Source of the DNA: Marinigracilibium pacificum | GTDB lineage: Bacteria > Bacteroidota > Bacteroidia > Cytophagales > Cyclobacteriaceae | Length of the DNA stretch: 64,000 nucleotides | Assembly (NCBI RefSeq): GCF_012926615.1 | Contig: NZ_JABBNU010000007.1 | Location: forward strand, 186,001-250,000 | Direction of reading: 5' to 3' | Shown: in pieces, positions 11,528 through 19,701 of the stretch | Position numbering within the stretch: the stretch's first letter is position 1 | Layout of the letters: each line of letters begins with the position of its first letter | Notes under the pieces: model-generated | The model's database searches: none | What the model was told of the DNA's origin: nothing | Seen by the model: only the letters and a program-made list of their open reading frames with translations | Translations under genes and position numbers: made by a program

Positions 11528-12373
11528 ATGCAAATAGTCGAGTGTCCTCGTGATGCCATGCAAGGATGGCATTCTTTCATTCCAACTCAAGATAAAATCA
11601 AATATATTAATGAATTATTAAAAGTTGGATTTCATACTATTGATTTTGGAAGCTTTGTATCTCCAAAGGCAATTCCACAAATGAAAGATACCGCTGAAGT
11701 GTTGGCCGGACTAGATTTAGATAATACAAAATCAGAGCTTTTGGCTATTGTAGCCAATTTAAGAGGGGCCAATGATGCAGCAGAGCATAATGAGATTAAA
11801 TATTTAGGATTTCCTTTATCTCTTTCGGAGACTTTTCAGCTAAGAAATACTAATAAGTCAATCAAAGAGGCAAAGGAAAGTCTTAAGGAAATACAAGATG
11901 TTTGCCAGAGAAACAACAAAATCCTTGTGACTTATTTGTCTATGGGTTTTGGTAATCCATATAATGATCCATATAATGCAGATTACCTTCTGGAATTCAC
12001 GCGTGAACTAGAGCAAATTGGTGTTTCGATCGTAAGTTTGTCTGATACCGTTGGGTCTGCATCACCTGAAGAAATAAAGCAAGCGTTTGAGAATACAACC
12101 AGAGAGTTTCCTGATATAACCATTGGTGCTCATTTTCATAGTACTCCGGATAAGGCGTTAGAAAAAATATCAGCAGCATATGATGCGGGATGCAGAAGAT
12201 TTGACAGCGCAATTAGAGGTTTTGGAGGATGCCCTATGGCTAAAGATGACCTTACCGGCAATATTGCAACTGAGACAATACTACAATATTTAGGTAAAAA
12301 TAACATCGATTCAGGTTTAGATAATGATCAGTTTAATGCTTGTATAAAGGCTTCTGCCTCGGTTTTTGTATGA
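11528..12373 (+). CDS. hydroxymethylglutaryl-CoA lyase-like protein
   Basis: A 281-residue TIM-barrel protein of the HMGL-like family, which cleaves HMG-CoA to acetyl-CoA and acetoacetate in leucine and ketone metabolism. The N-terminal motif reads ECPRDAMQG where most lyases have an RDGLQ form; the metal ligand Asp and the Arg are kept. Later come SLSDTVGSASPEE, the metal-binding HFHSTPDKA, and the lid motif GGCPMAKDDLTGNIATE with the catalytic Cys. It lies 49 nt after metF and may be co-transcribed, although no link with methionine metabolism is obvious. Other HMGL-family aldolases remain possible. Confidence 0.82.
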   Translation: MQIVECPRDAMQGWHSFIPTQDKIKYINELLKVGFHTIDFGSFVSPKAIPQMKDTAEVLAGLDLDNTKSELLAIVANLRGANDAAEHNEIKYLGFPLSLSETFQLRNTNKSIKEAKESLKEIQDVCQRNNKILVTYLSMGFGNPYNDPYNADYLLEFTRELEQIGVSIVSLSDTVGSASPEEIKQAFENTTREFPDITIGAHFHSTPDKALEKISAAYDAGCRRFDSAIRGFGGCPMAKDDLTGNIATETILQYLGKNNIDSGLDNDQFNACIKASASVFV

Positions 12374-12483
12374 AATCAGTGAAAGTTACCTGTTTAACCT
12401 TACATTGGCTGTTTTTTCATTGAGGTCACCATTTGTATATTTAGGAGTATAAAACAACACTTGGTCAATAAAAACAAATTTTT

Positions 12484-13098
12484 ATGAAACGACTAGTTTA
12501 TTTTTTAATAATCATTCTTACAGTTTTCAGTGTACATGCAAAGAACACTTCTGCAAAGGAATACACTGAAGAAGGTATGAAGTTTTTTGAAGCACGTAAC
12601 TATAGAGATGCTTTAAAGTTTTTCAATAAGGCTATTGAAGCTGATGAAAGTTATGAGCCTGCTTTTTTTAATAGAGGAAAGGTAAAGAAGATTCTTCAGG
12701 ATTATAAAGGTGCGATGTTAGATTTTAATAGAGTACTTGAATTAAATGAAGAGGCTTATGATGCTTTTTATGAAAGAGGAGGTATTAAATTCGAAATGCA
12801 GGATTATTACGGTGCAATTGCTGATTTTACCGAAGCAATAGAATTAAATCCAAGTTTTGTTGATGCTTATTATCTTAGAGGTCAGGCAAAACTAGAGCTT
12901 GATGCCTATAAGGATGCAATTAATGACTGTACCCGAATTATTGAAATGGAACCTAAAAATCCGGATGCATTTTATTTAAGAGGTATACTAAGAATTGAGT
13001 ACGGACAAAAGGAAGCTGGATGTCTTGATCTTAGTAAAGCTGGAGAGTTGGGAGACTTTAATGTCTATGAAGTGATTAAAGAAAAATGCAATAAGTAA
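12484..13098 (+). CDS. exported tetratricopeptide-repeat protein
   Basis: A 204-residue protein with a cleavable signal peptide (MKRLVYFLIIILTVFSVHA) followed by about four and a half TPR units of 34 residues. Examples are SYEPAFFNRGKVKKILQDY, EAYDAFYERGGIKFEMQDY and PDAFYLRGILRIEYGQ. The pattern of small and aromatic residues matches the TPR consensus with YYLRG/FYERG turns. It should be periplasmic and act as a protein-interaction scaffold. No partner is indicated by the neighbours. It lies 110 nt after the HMGL gene and ends at a shared terminator facing dprA. Confidence 0.82.
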   Translation: MKRLVYFLIIILTVFSVHAKNTSAKEYTEEGMKFFEARNYRDALKFFNKAIEADESYEPAFFNRGKVKKILQDYKGAMLDFNRVLELNEEAYDAFYERGGIKFEMQDYYGAIADFTEAIELNPSFVDAYYLRGQAKLELDAYKDAINDCTRIIEMEPKNPDAFYLRGILRIEYGQKEAGCLDLSKAGELGDFNVYEVIKEKCNK

Positions 13099-13119
13099 TT
13101 AAGTTAAAATTCAAAATTT

Positions 13120-13144
13120 AAAGCCGCTCTAAGCGGCTTTTTTT
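13120..13144. terminator. bidirectional terminator between TPR gene and dprA
   Basis: A perfect 9-bp stem (aaagccgct / agcggcttt) with a 3-nt loop and T run on the plus strand. The dprA stop codon lies in the T run, so the hairpin can serve both convergent genes. Confidence 0.85.
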
Positions 13145-14267
13145 ATAGGCTAAATGTTTTTCCCGGTAAGGATTTAATTACCCCACTCAATTCAAGTGAA
13201 AGTAGTATTGAAGCCATCTTTGGTAAGGGTACCTGGCTTCGCCAACTCAAATCATCAATATGTATACCTTCAGGTTTTTCAATTAATACGCTGAGTATTT
13301 GTCGTTCTTCCAAAGTGTATTTACTTAGATCAAGTTGTGAAGAGGGTGTTCGGCTTTTTGTTGATGACTTACAGATATCCCAATTTAGTGCTTCTGCAAT
13401 ATCTCTTCCATTTGTTACTATTGCAGCAGAATTTCTTCTTATCAGATCATTGCAACCCTGACTATATTGTGAAGTTAGATTTCCTGGAATAGCGAAGACA
13501 TCTCGGTTATAACTAAAGGCAATATCTGCAGTAATCAATGCTCCACCTTTTGATGCTGCTTCAACAACGAGAACAGCGTCGGCAATTCCGGCAATTATTC
13601 GGTTTCGTGCCGGAAAGTTATGGAAGTCTGGCAAGGTGCCTGGTGGATATTCTGAAATTAAGCATCCATTGGTGGTCATTTCCTTGGCAAGTGATTTATG
13701 CGAAGCAGGGTAAATCATATCAAGTCCATGCCCCAATACACCAACAGTTGGAATATTGTGGTTTAATGAGCTTCTGTGTGCTTTTCCATCTATTCCCTTT
13801 GCAAGTCCGCTAACAATGAGTAAATCTTCCTGATAAGATAATTCCTGGATTATGGATTCTGTAGCCTGATTGCCATAAGTCGAAGCATTTCTTGTCCCTA
13901 CTACAGCCAATATCTTTTTCCTGCTTAGGCAATTGAAGTCTCCCTTATAGTAAAGAGTCAGTGGTGCATCGACACATTCTTTTAACCTTGATGGATAATC
14001 ATCGTCATAGAATGAAGATATTCCAATGTTTAGTTTATTACATTTATTTATCAGGTTATCAGCTTTTTCGAGTGCTTCAGATTTACATTTATCATTAATT
14101 TTACTGATAAATTTGTCACCTATCCCGGGTATGCTTTTTAGCTTTCCTTTTGGCATGAAAAACAGCTTCTTTGCTGATCCAAGATAGCTGACCAGTAATT
14201 TAGCGGTTTTTGAACCAACACCCGGAATATACTGCAATGCAATAGCATACTGCAGGTCTTCCTTCAT
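13143..14267 (-). CDS. dprA: DNA processing protein DprA
   Basis: DprA (Smf) binds incoming single-stranded DNA during transformation and loads RecA. It has 374 residues. The N-terminal helix-hairpin-helix region (ALQYIPGVGSKTAKLLVSYL, SIPGIGDKF) precedes the Rossmann domain with VVGTRNASTYG, IVSGLAKGIDGKAH, LGHGLDMIYPASH, FPARNRIIAG and SKGGALITADIAF. The C-terminal winged-helix (QILSVLIEKPEGIHIDDLS) is complete. It is the last gene of a minus-strand group headed by the M23 peptidase or the CapA-like gene. dprA is widespread, so its presence alone does not prove natural competence. Confidence 0.95.
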   Translation of the reverse strand: MKEDLQYAIALQYIPGVGSKTAKLLVSYLGSAKKLFFMPKGKLKSIPGIGDKFISKINDKCKSEALEKADNLINKCNKLNIGISSFYDDDYPSRLKECVDAPLTLYYKGDFNCLSRKKILAVVGTRNASTYGNQATESIIQELSYQEDLLIVSGLAKGIDGKAHRSSLNHNIPTVGVLGHGLDMIYPASHKSLAKEMTTNGCLISEYPPGTLPDFHNFPARNRIIAGIADAVLVVEAASKGGALITADIAFSYNRDVFAIPGNLTSQYSQGCNDLIRRNSAAIVTNGRDIAEALNWDICKSSTKSRTPSSQLDLSKYTLEERQILSVLIEKPEGIHIDDLSWRSQVPLPKMASILLSLELSGVIKSLPGKTFSL

Positions 14268-14295
14268 AAAAAATTGATTCTTTAGTTAATAAATT

Positions 14296-14637
14296 CTAAT
14301 GATCCAGACGTCGCTTGATTTCGGATAAGAACTCTCTGACTTCTTTTAATTTTCCGATCACTTCAAGTCTGGATACAGTGTCATGGTTGTTATTTTTTAA
14401 AGCATCTTTTGCACCTTGTAGAGTGTACCCCTTTTCTCTGACAAGGTGATATATCATCTTGATACTTTCAATATCTTTTTGAGTAAAAATCCTGTTGCCT
14501 TTTTTATTCTTTTTGGGTTTGATAACATCAAATTCAGTTTCCCAAAATCTAATTAAGGATGGAGCCACATCAATCATTTCCGCGACTTCCCCGATTGAAA
14601 AATATTTTTTTTCTATCTGTTTTTCCTTATATGGCAC
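14296..14637 (-). CDS. MerR-family transcriptional regulator
   Basis: A short 113-residue regulator. The N-terminal half is a MerR winged helix-turn-helix (KKYFSIGEVAEMIDVAPS, LIRFWETEFDVIKPKKNKKG, NRIFTQKDIESIKMIYHLV). A short coiled-coil helix (residues about 85-113) replaces a ligand-binding domain. Cys residues for metal sensing are absent. Bacteroidota commonly carry such small MerR proteins beside envelope genes, with unknown inducers. It lies 20 nt downstream of the CapA-like gene and 28 nt upstream of dprA, so the three genes probably share a transcript. Confidence 0.88.
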   Translation of the reverse strand: MPYKEKQIEKKYFSIGEVAEMIDVAPSLIRFWETEFDVIKPKKNKKGNRIFTQKDIESIKMIYHLVREKGYTLQGAKDALKNNNHDTVSRLEVIGKLKEVREFLSEIKRRLDH

Positions 14638-14657
14638 TGTATGGATTTTTAGTTGAA

Positions 14658-15839
14658 TTAAAATCCAAAATAAGTAATTTTTCCTAAATCATCAATGAAT
14701 ATTTTTGATTCAGGGAAATCTTCAGCATTAAGTTGCTGCATTCTTCTGATTACTCTTTTGTCCGGATCAACTTTAGGAATTCCTCTATCTTCCTGAATAA
14801 TAGGAATTATATCTCCGTATAAAAATTCACCACTTCTGGTGGTATATAATTTTATCAATGGAGCAATACCGTTTACACCTTTAAGGTTAAATCTGTTATA
14901 GGTAGCAAAATTCCCTAATGAATATGCTATGAATCGATTGTTATATACTTCAACAGCTCTTGTAACGTGCGGGCCGTGACCAAAAACAACATCAGCACCA
15001 TGATCAATAACCCAGTGAGAAAATTTATATACATTTCCTCTGTTTTCACCATAGAACGTTTCTGTTTCTCTAGTTACATGCTCATGTTTTGATCCTTCGG
15101 CTCCCCCGTGAAAGCTAACAATTACGATATCACTCAGGCTGTCAAGATGCCGGATGATTCTGGCCGCAGCTTCGTAATCAGTGATGCTTTGAGTTGCAGT
15201 ATTTGGTGCAAAAGCAGCAAACCCATATCTAACACCATCCTTTTCAAATAAGGTATATGGTTTAACTGACTGTCCGGCATGCTCAATGCCATATTTGTCA
15301 AGTGTTGCCATTGTAGATTTTCTTCCTGTATTGCCAAAATCTCCCGCATGATTATTAGCTGTACTCAGTACATCAAATCCTGCATCTACAAAGTGTTGGG
15401 CATAGTATTCAGGAGATCTGAATAGGTAGCATATGCTCGGATCTTTACAATATTTTTGTTCTCCACCTTCGTTTAGGAGAACTCCTTCAAGATTACCAAA
15501 TGTAAGATCAGCATTAATAAGATGTTCTTTAACATGTGCCAGCTGATATTTACCGCTATCTGATGGAAGGTATTCTTCTTTTGGGAAATTGGTTCCAATC
15601 ATGATGTCGCCAACTCCAATTATGCTTATTGTATCTAATAAATAATTTATCTTCTTTGCAGCAGTTTTTCCTTTATTAATTGCTGCGGTATTATCTAGAG
15701 TAATGCTATTAGCTAAAAATGGCTTTTCTGTTATTTCCTTTCTTGATAAAGGACTTGGTAAGGGTAGTTGTTTTGACCCTGCACATGATGAAAGCAGTGC
15801 AACGACAAAAATAAAAGAAAAATAAAATTGAATTCTCAT
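14658..15839 (-). CDS. CapA-family (PGA_cap) lipoprotein
   Basis: A 393-residue predicted lipoprotein: signal FSFIFVVALLSSCAG with the lipobox cysteine, then a metallophosphatase-like CapA domain from about residue 70. Motifs include GVGDIMIGTNFP, FGNLEGVLL, ANNHAGDFGNTG, VSFHGGAEGSKH and GHGPHVTRAVEVYNNRFIAY with SLGNF. The family is named after the CapA component of poly-gamma-glutamate export, but most members outside Firmicutes have unknown envelope functions and no capBC genes lie nearby. It follows the M23 gene terminator, so it should have its own promoter in 15840-15860 or depend on read-through. Confidence 0.87.
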   Translation of the reverse strand: MRIQFYFSFIFVVALLSSCAGSKQLPLPSPLSRKEITEKPFLANSITLDNTAAINKGKTAAKKINYLLDTISIIGVGDIMIGTNFPKEEYLPSDSGKYQLAHVKEHLINADLTFGNLEGVLLNEGGEQKYCKDPSICYLFRSPEYYAQHFVDAGFDVLSTANNHAGDFGNTGRKSTMATLDKYGIEHAGQSVKPYTLFEKDGVRYGFAAFAPNTATQSITDYEAAARIIRHLDSLSDIVIVSFHGGAEGSKHEHVTRETETFYGENRGNVYKFSHWVIDHGADVVFGHGPHVTRAVEVYNNRFIAYSLGNFATYNRFNLKGVNGIAPLIKLYTTRSGEFLYGDIIPIIQEDRGIPKVDPDKRVIRRMQQLNAEDFPESKIFIDDLGKITYFGF

Positions 15840-15860
15840 AATTAGCTGGTTAATAAGTTT

Positions 15861-15892
15861 AAAAAAAGCAACACTTAAAAATGTGTTGCTTT
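15861..15892 (-). terminator. terminator after the M23 peptidase gene (minus strand)
   Basis: A perfect 10-bp stem (aaagcaacac / gtgttgcttt) with an 8-nt loop. Read on the minus strand it is followed by seven T residues. It lies 26 nt after the M23 stop and before the CapA-like gene. Confidence 0.85.
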
Positions 15893-15917
15893 ATGAATTT
15901 TTTGAATGAATGATCTA

Positions 15918-16895
15918 TTATCCTAGTGATTGGTTTTCTATAGATGCCAGATCAAGTAATTTTTGATACTCTTCATCAGTAACATCCATGATCATATATA
16001 AAATAGGATCTACTTTTTTGCCATCCTTCATAATTTCATAATGGCAGTGAGGAGCTGTTGATCCACCAGTGTTTCCTACCTTTCCAATAGTTTCTCCACG
16101 AATAACTTTTTGACCTTCCTTCACTGAAATAGTTTGCATGTGAGCATATCTGGTTTTAAGTCCGTAGCCGTGGTCGATCTCAACATAGTTTCCATAACCG
16201 GTTCTTTTGTTTGATCTGACAACTTTGGAGATTTTTCCATCACCTGTTGCATAGATTGGAGTTCCTCTTGGTGCAGAGAAGTCTATACCCCAGTGCATTT
16301 TACGAACTTTATATATCGGGTGCATTCTTAAACCATATCCTGATGCTAGTCGGTTTAATTCAGTATTTCTTACAGGCTGGATTGCAGGGATACTCGCCAG
16401 CATTTTGTTTTTATTCTCAGCCAGCTTTTCAATTTCATCATAAGAAAGAGACTGAGCGTACATTTCTTTATTGAGTTTATCAATTTTCATTCTTGTTTGC
16501 TCAAGAACCTCAGGCAAATCAGCTTCTCTATATTTTTTATACCTGTCAGTACCACCAATTCCAAGCTCACGAATTGAAGATGGCAGAGGATCTGCCTCCA
16601 TAATTTGGCGGTATATTTTTTCATCTCTTTGTTGCAAATAAGTTACATACTCCCTTTGCATTGAGATTTCTCTTTGCCAGTTAGTAAGAGAATCACGTAG
16701 AGCTCTGTTTTCCTGTCTGAGGTTTTGTTCTTTAGGTGAGTCAAATGCTGCAAAGTATGCAGAAACCAACCCTATTGCTATCAATACTGATACGAACATG
16801 AAACCCATGAAATTCAGCACTACATCCCAGCTAGACACTTTCACGCGCTCGTATTTGCAAGTTTCTGTGTCGTAATAATATTTTATCCTAGCCAT
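15918..16895 (-). CDS. membrane-anchored M23 peptidoglycan peptidase (LytM type)
   Basis: A 325-residue protein with one N-terminal membrane segment (about residues 28-50, FMGFMFVSVLIAIGLVSAYF), a coiled-coil region (about 55-175) and a C-terminal LytM/M23 domain. The zinc motifs are intact: HWGIDFSAPRGTPIYA (HxxxD) and HCHYEIMKDG (HxH), with YGNYVEIDHGYGLKTRYAHM between them. This suggests an active endopeptidase cutting peptidoglycan cross-links in the periplasm. It is divergent from alaS, sharing the 16896-17071 promoter region. Such proteins often assist cell division or envelope remodelling. Confidence 0.92.
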   Translation of the reverse strand: MARIKYYYDTETCKYERVKVSSWDVVLNFMGFMFVSVLIAIGLVSAYFAAFDSPKEQNLRQENRALRDSLTNWQREISMQREYVTYLQQRDEKIYRQIMEADPLPSSIRELGIGGTDRYKKYREADLPEVLEQTRMKIDKLNKEMYAQSLSYDEIEKLAENKNKMLASIPAIQPVRNTELNRLASGYGLRMHPIYKVRKMHWGIDFSAPRGTPIYATGDGKISKVVRSNKRTGYGNYVEIDHGYGLKTRYAHMQTISVKEGQKVIRGETIGKVGNTGGSTAPHCHYEIMKDGKKVDPILYMIMDVTDEEYQKLLDLASIENQSLG

Positions 16896-17008
16896 TTGTC
16901 GTATACAACTTTAAATCTTGTATTTTTGCTTGATATGTTAAATAATACGAAAAGAATTAACTTTTATTTAACAGCAACGGCAAATATCGGTAAAAAATAA
17001 GGAAATAT

Positions 17009-17016
17009 TAAATTTG
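17009..17016 (+). promoter_or_regulatory. candidate -7 box for alaS
   Basis: TAAATTTG matches TAnnTTTG exactly and lies 56 nt before the chosen alaS ATG, giving a short leader. A -33 TTG at the right distance is not evident, so support is partial. Confidence 0.35.
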
Positions 17017-17071
17017 ATTTTTGCCAAAAAATCTTAAATGTACGATTTATACTAAAAATTATAAGTATTTC

Positions 17072-19696
17072 ATGAATTCGGCAGACATCAGGCAGAAATT
17101 TTTAAGCTTTTTTGAAGGAAAAGGTCATAAAGTTGTTCCTTCAGCACCATTAGTTGTTAAAAATGACCCTACTTTAATGTTTACTAATGCCGGGATGAAT
17201 CAATTTAAAGATTACTTCCTGGGTAATTCTGAGCCTGAAAATAAAAGAGTCGCAGATACTCAAAAGTGTCTAAGGGTTTCAGGAAAGCATAACGATCTGG
17301 AGGAAGTAGGTATTGATACTTATCACCATACCATGTTTGAAATGCTTGGTAACTGGTCTTTTGGTGATTATTTTAAGAAAGATGCTATCGCCTGGGCATG
17401 GGAACTGCTTACTGAAGTTTATGGTCTTCCAAAGGATAGATTATACGTTACTGTATTCGGTGGTGATAAAGGCGATAACCTTGGTTTTGATCAGGATGCT
17501 TTCGATCATTGGAAAGAATGGATTAGCGAGGATAGAATACTTTCTGCCGATAAAAAAGATAACTTCTGGGAAATGGGAGACACCGGCCCTTGTGGTCCAT
17601 GTTCTGAAATTCATATTGACCTGAGAAGTGAAGAAGAGGTTAATAAACTTCCGGGTAAGGAGCTTGTCAATCAAGATCACCCATTGGTAGTTGAGATCTG
17701 GAATCTGGTTTTTATGGAGTTTAATCGTAAAGCCGATGGTTCACTGGTAGAATTACCTAATAAACATATTGATACTGGTATGGGGTTTGAAAGGCTTTGT
17801 ATGGCAATTCAAAAGAAAACTTCAAACTACGATACTGATGTATTTACTCCTTTAATAAAGCATCTCGAAGCAACAGCCAAAGTTGAATACGGAAAGGATG
17901 AGAAAATCGATATTGCACTTCGAGTGATAGCTGATCATATCCGTGCCATATCATTTGCAATTGCTGATGGACAGCTACCGTCTAATAATAAAGCCGGTTA
18001 TGTTATCAGAAGGATATTAAGAAGGGCTGTGCGTTATGGATATACATTCTTAAATCTATCATCTCCATTTTTATATGAGCTTGTAGATGTTCTGGCAAAT
18101 CAGTTTGATGGGGTATTTAGCGAATTAAAAGAACAGCAATCTTTTGTAAGCAAGGTGGTTAAAGAGGAAGAATCTAATTTCCTTAGAACTCTTGAAAATG
18201 GATTGAAAAGACTTGAACAAATTACTTCAGCTCTTGCTCAGGGAGATCAGATAAATGGAAAGTCCGTATTTGAACTGTATGATACATATGGTTTTCCGGT
18301 GGATTTAACTGCACTGATTGCTAGAGAAAAAGGATTTTCAATTGATGAGGCTGGGTTTGAAGCTGAAATGAAGATTCAAAAAGATCGATCTCGACAAGCA
18401 GCAGCCCAGGAAAAAGGTGACTGGATTGTAGTTGAAGAAGGTGATGAAGTTGTCTTTACCGGGTACGAAGAATTGGAATCCAATTCCAGATTATTAAGAT
18501 ATAGAGAAGTAAAAGATAAGAAGAATACTATTTATCAATTGGTATTTGAAAAAACACCTTTCTATGCTGAATCTGGCGGACAGGTAGGTGATAAAGGTAT
18601 CGCGATTGGTAATGAAGAAACAATTCAGATATTTGATACTAAAAAGGAAAATGACCTTATAATTCATTATGCCAAAAATTTACCTAAAAATCTTAATGTA
18701 GAATTTTTATTGCAGGTAGATGAAGATAAGAGAGTAAGAACAATGAATAACCATTCGGCTACTCACTTGCTTCATGCAGCATTGAGAAATGTACTTGGTG
18801 ACCATGTACAGCAAAGAGGTTCTCTTGTTTCACCTGATGTTCTTCGTTTTGACTTTTCTCATTTCCAGAAGGTAACCGAAGAAGAAATTCGTGAAATTGA
18901 ACAAATTGTTAATTCAAGAATCAGGCAAAACATTAAACTTGATGAAAAGAGAAATGTACCAATTGAAGATGCTAAAGATGCAGGTGCAATGGCTCTTTTT
19001 GGAGAAAAGTATGGTGATTTTGTAAGGGTAATAACATTTGATAAGGAATACTCAGTCGAATTATGCGGTGGTACTCACGTGCCATACACAGGTCAGATTG
19101 GAATGTTCAAGATTATTTCTGAAGGGTCTGTAGCTGCTGGTGTGCGAAGAATCGAGGCAATTACCGGAGCTGCTGCGTTAGATTATTTTGAGAAGGAGCT
19201 TCAATTATTAAATGAAGTTAGAGAAGTACTAAAAAATCCTAAAAACCTTATTCAGGGGTTAAATGGTATTATAGAGGAGAAAAATAAGCTTGCTAAAGCT
19301 GTAGAAGAAGCCAATAACGAAAGGTCTAAGGTAGTTAAGCAGCAACTTTTTGATAAAATAGAATCACATAACGGTGCTAATATTCTTGCAGAGAAGGTGG
19401 AATTACCTGATGCTGATAGTTTAAAGAATATTGCATTCCAGCTTAAAAATGAAAAAGGACCAATTGTAGCTGTGATTGCCGCTGATATAGTTGGAAAACC
19501 GCAAATAGCTGTCGTAATTAGTGAAGATCTTGTCAACGATGAGCGAAATGCTGGTCAGTGGGTAAGAGAGCTGGCTAAGCATATCAAAGGTGGAGGTGGT
19601 GGACAACCATTTTTTGCTACCGCTGGCGGAAAAGATATTTCCGGACTTGATAATGCTGTTACCGAAGCAAAGAAATTAATTAAAGAAAAATTATAA
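17072..19696 (+). CDS. alaS: alanyl-tRNA synthetase
   Basis: Charges tRNA-Ala with alanine. The protein has 874 residues from the ATG at 17072, which gives the standard beginning MNSADIRQKFLSFFEGKGH. The frame is open 17 codons further to a TTG, but that extension is not family-like. Class II motifs appear in MFTNAGMNQFKDYFLG and MGDTGPCGPCSEIH, and GMGFERL is present. The editing domain has the zinc motif NHSATHLLHAAL plus CGGTHV. The C-terminal DHHA1 domain ends with the glycine-rich GGGGGQPFFATAGG. gatB starts 5 nt after the stop, so the two tRNA-charging genes form an operon. Confidence 0.96.
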   Translation: MNSADIRQKFLSFFEGKGHKVVPSAPLVVKNDPTLMFTNAGMNQFKDYFLGNSEPENKRVADTQKCLRVSGKHNDLEEVGIDTYHHTMFEMLGNWSFGDYFKKDAIAWAWELLTEVYGLPKDRLYVTVFGGDKGDNLGFDQDAFDHWKEWISEDRILSADKKDNFWEMGDTGPCGPCSEIHIDLRSEEEVNKLPGKELVNQDHPLVVEIWNLVFMEFNRKADGSLVELPNKHIDTGMGFERLCMAIQKKTSNYDTDVFTPLIKHLEATAKVEYGKDEKIDIALRVIADHIRAISFAIADGQLPSNNKAGYVIRRILRRAVRYGYTFLNLSSPFLYELVDVLANQFDGVFSELKEQQSFVSKVVKEEESNFLRTLENGLKRLEQITSALAQGDQINGKSVFELYDTYGFPVDLTALIAREKGFSIDEAGFEAEMKIQKDRSRQAAAQEKGDWIVVEEGDEVVFTGYEELESNSRLLRYREVKDKKNTIYQLVFEKTPFYAESGGQVGDKGIAIGNEETIQIFDTKKENDLIIHYAKNLPKNLNVEFLLQVDEDKRVRTMNNHSATHLLHAALRNVLGDHVQQRGSLVSPDVLRFDFSHFQKVTEEEIREIEQIVNSRIRQNIKLDEKRNVPIEDAKDAGAMALFGEKYGDFVRVITFDKEYSVELCGGTHVPYTGQIGMFKIISEGSVAAGVRRIEAITGAAALDYFEKELQLLNEVREVLKNPKNLIQGLNGIIEEKNKLAKAVEEANNERSKVVKQQLFDKIESHNGANILAEKVELPDADSLKNIAFQLKNEKGPIVAVIAADIVGKPQIAVVISEDLVNDERNAGQWVRELAKHIKGGGGGQPFFATAGGKDISGLDNAVTEAKKLIKEKL

Positions 19697-19701
19697 GTTC
19701 C

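Noticed and set aside
13143-14267. dprA as part of a defence or competence cluster
   Set aside because: Its neighbours are a MerR regulator and envelope genes; no com or defence genes are present.
14658-15839. CapA-like protein as sign of a poly-gamma-glutamate capsule
   Set aside because: There are no capB or capC genes nearby, and single CapA-domain lipoproteins are common in Bacteroidota without such a capsule.
17021-17071. TTG-initiated extension of alaS by 17 codons
   Set aside because: The ATG at 17072 gives the standard AlaS N-terminus, and the extension overlaps the probable promoter area.
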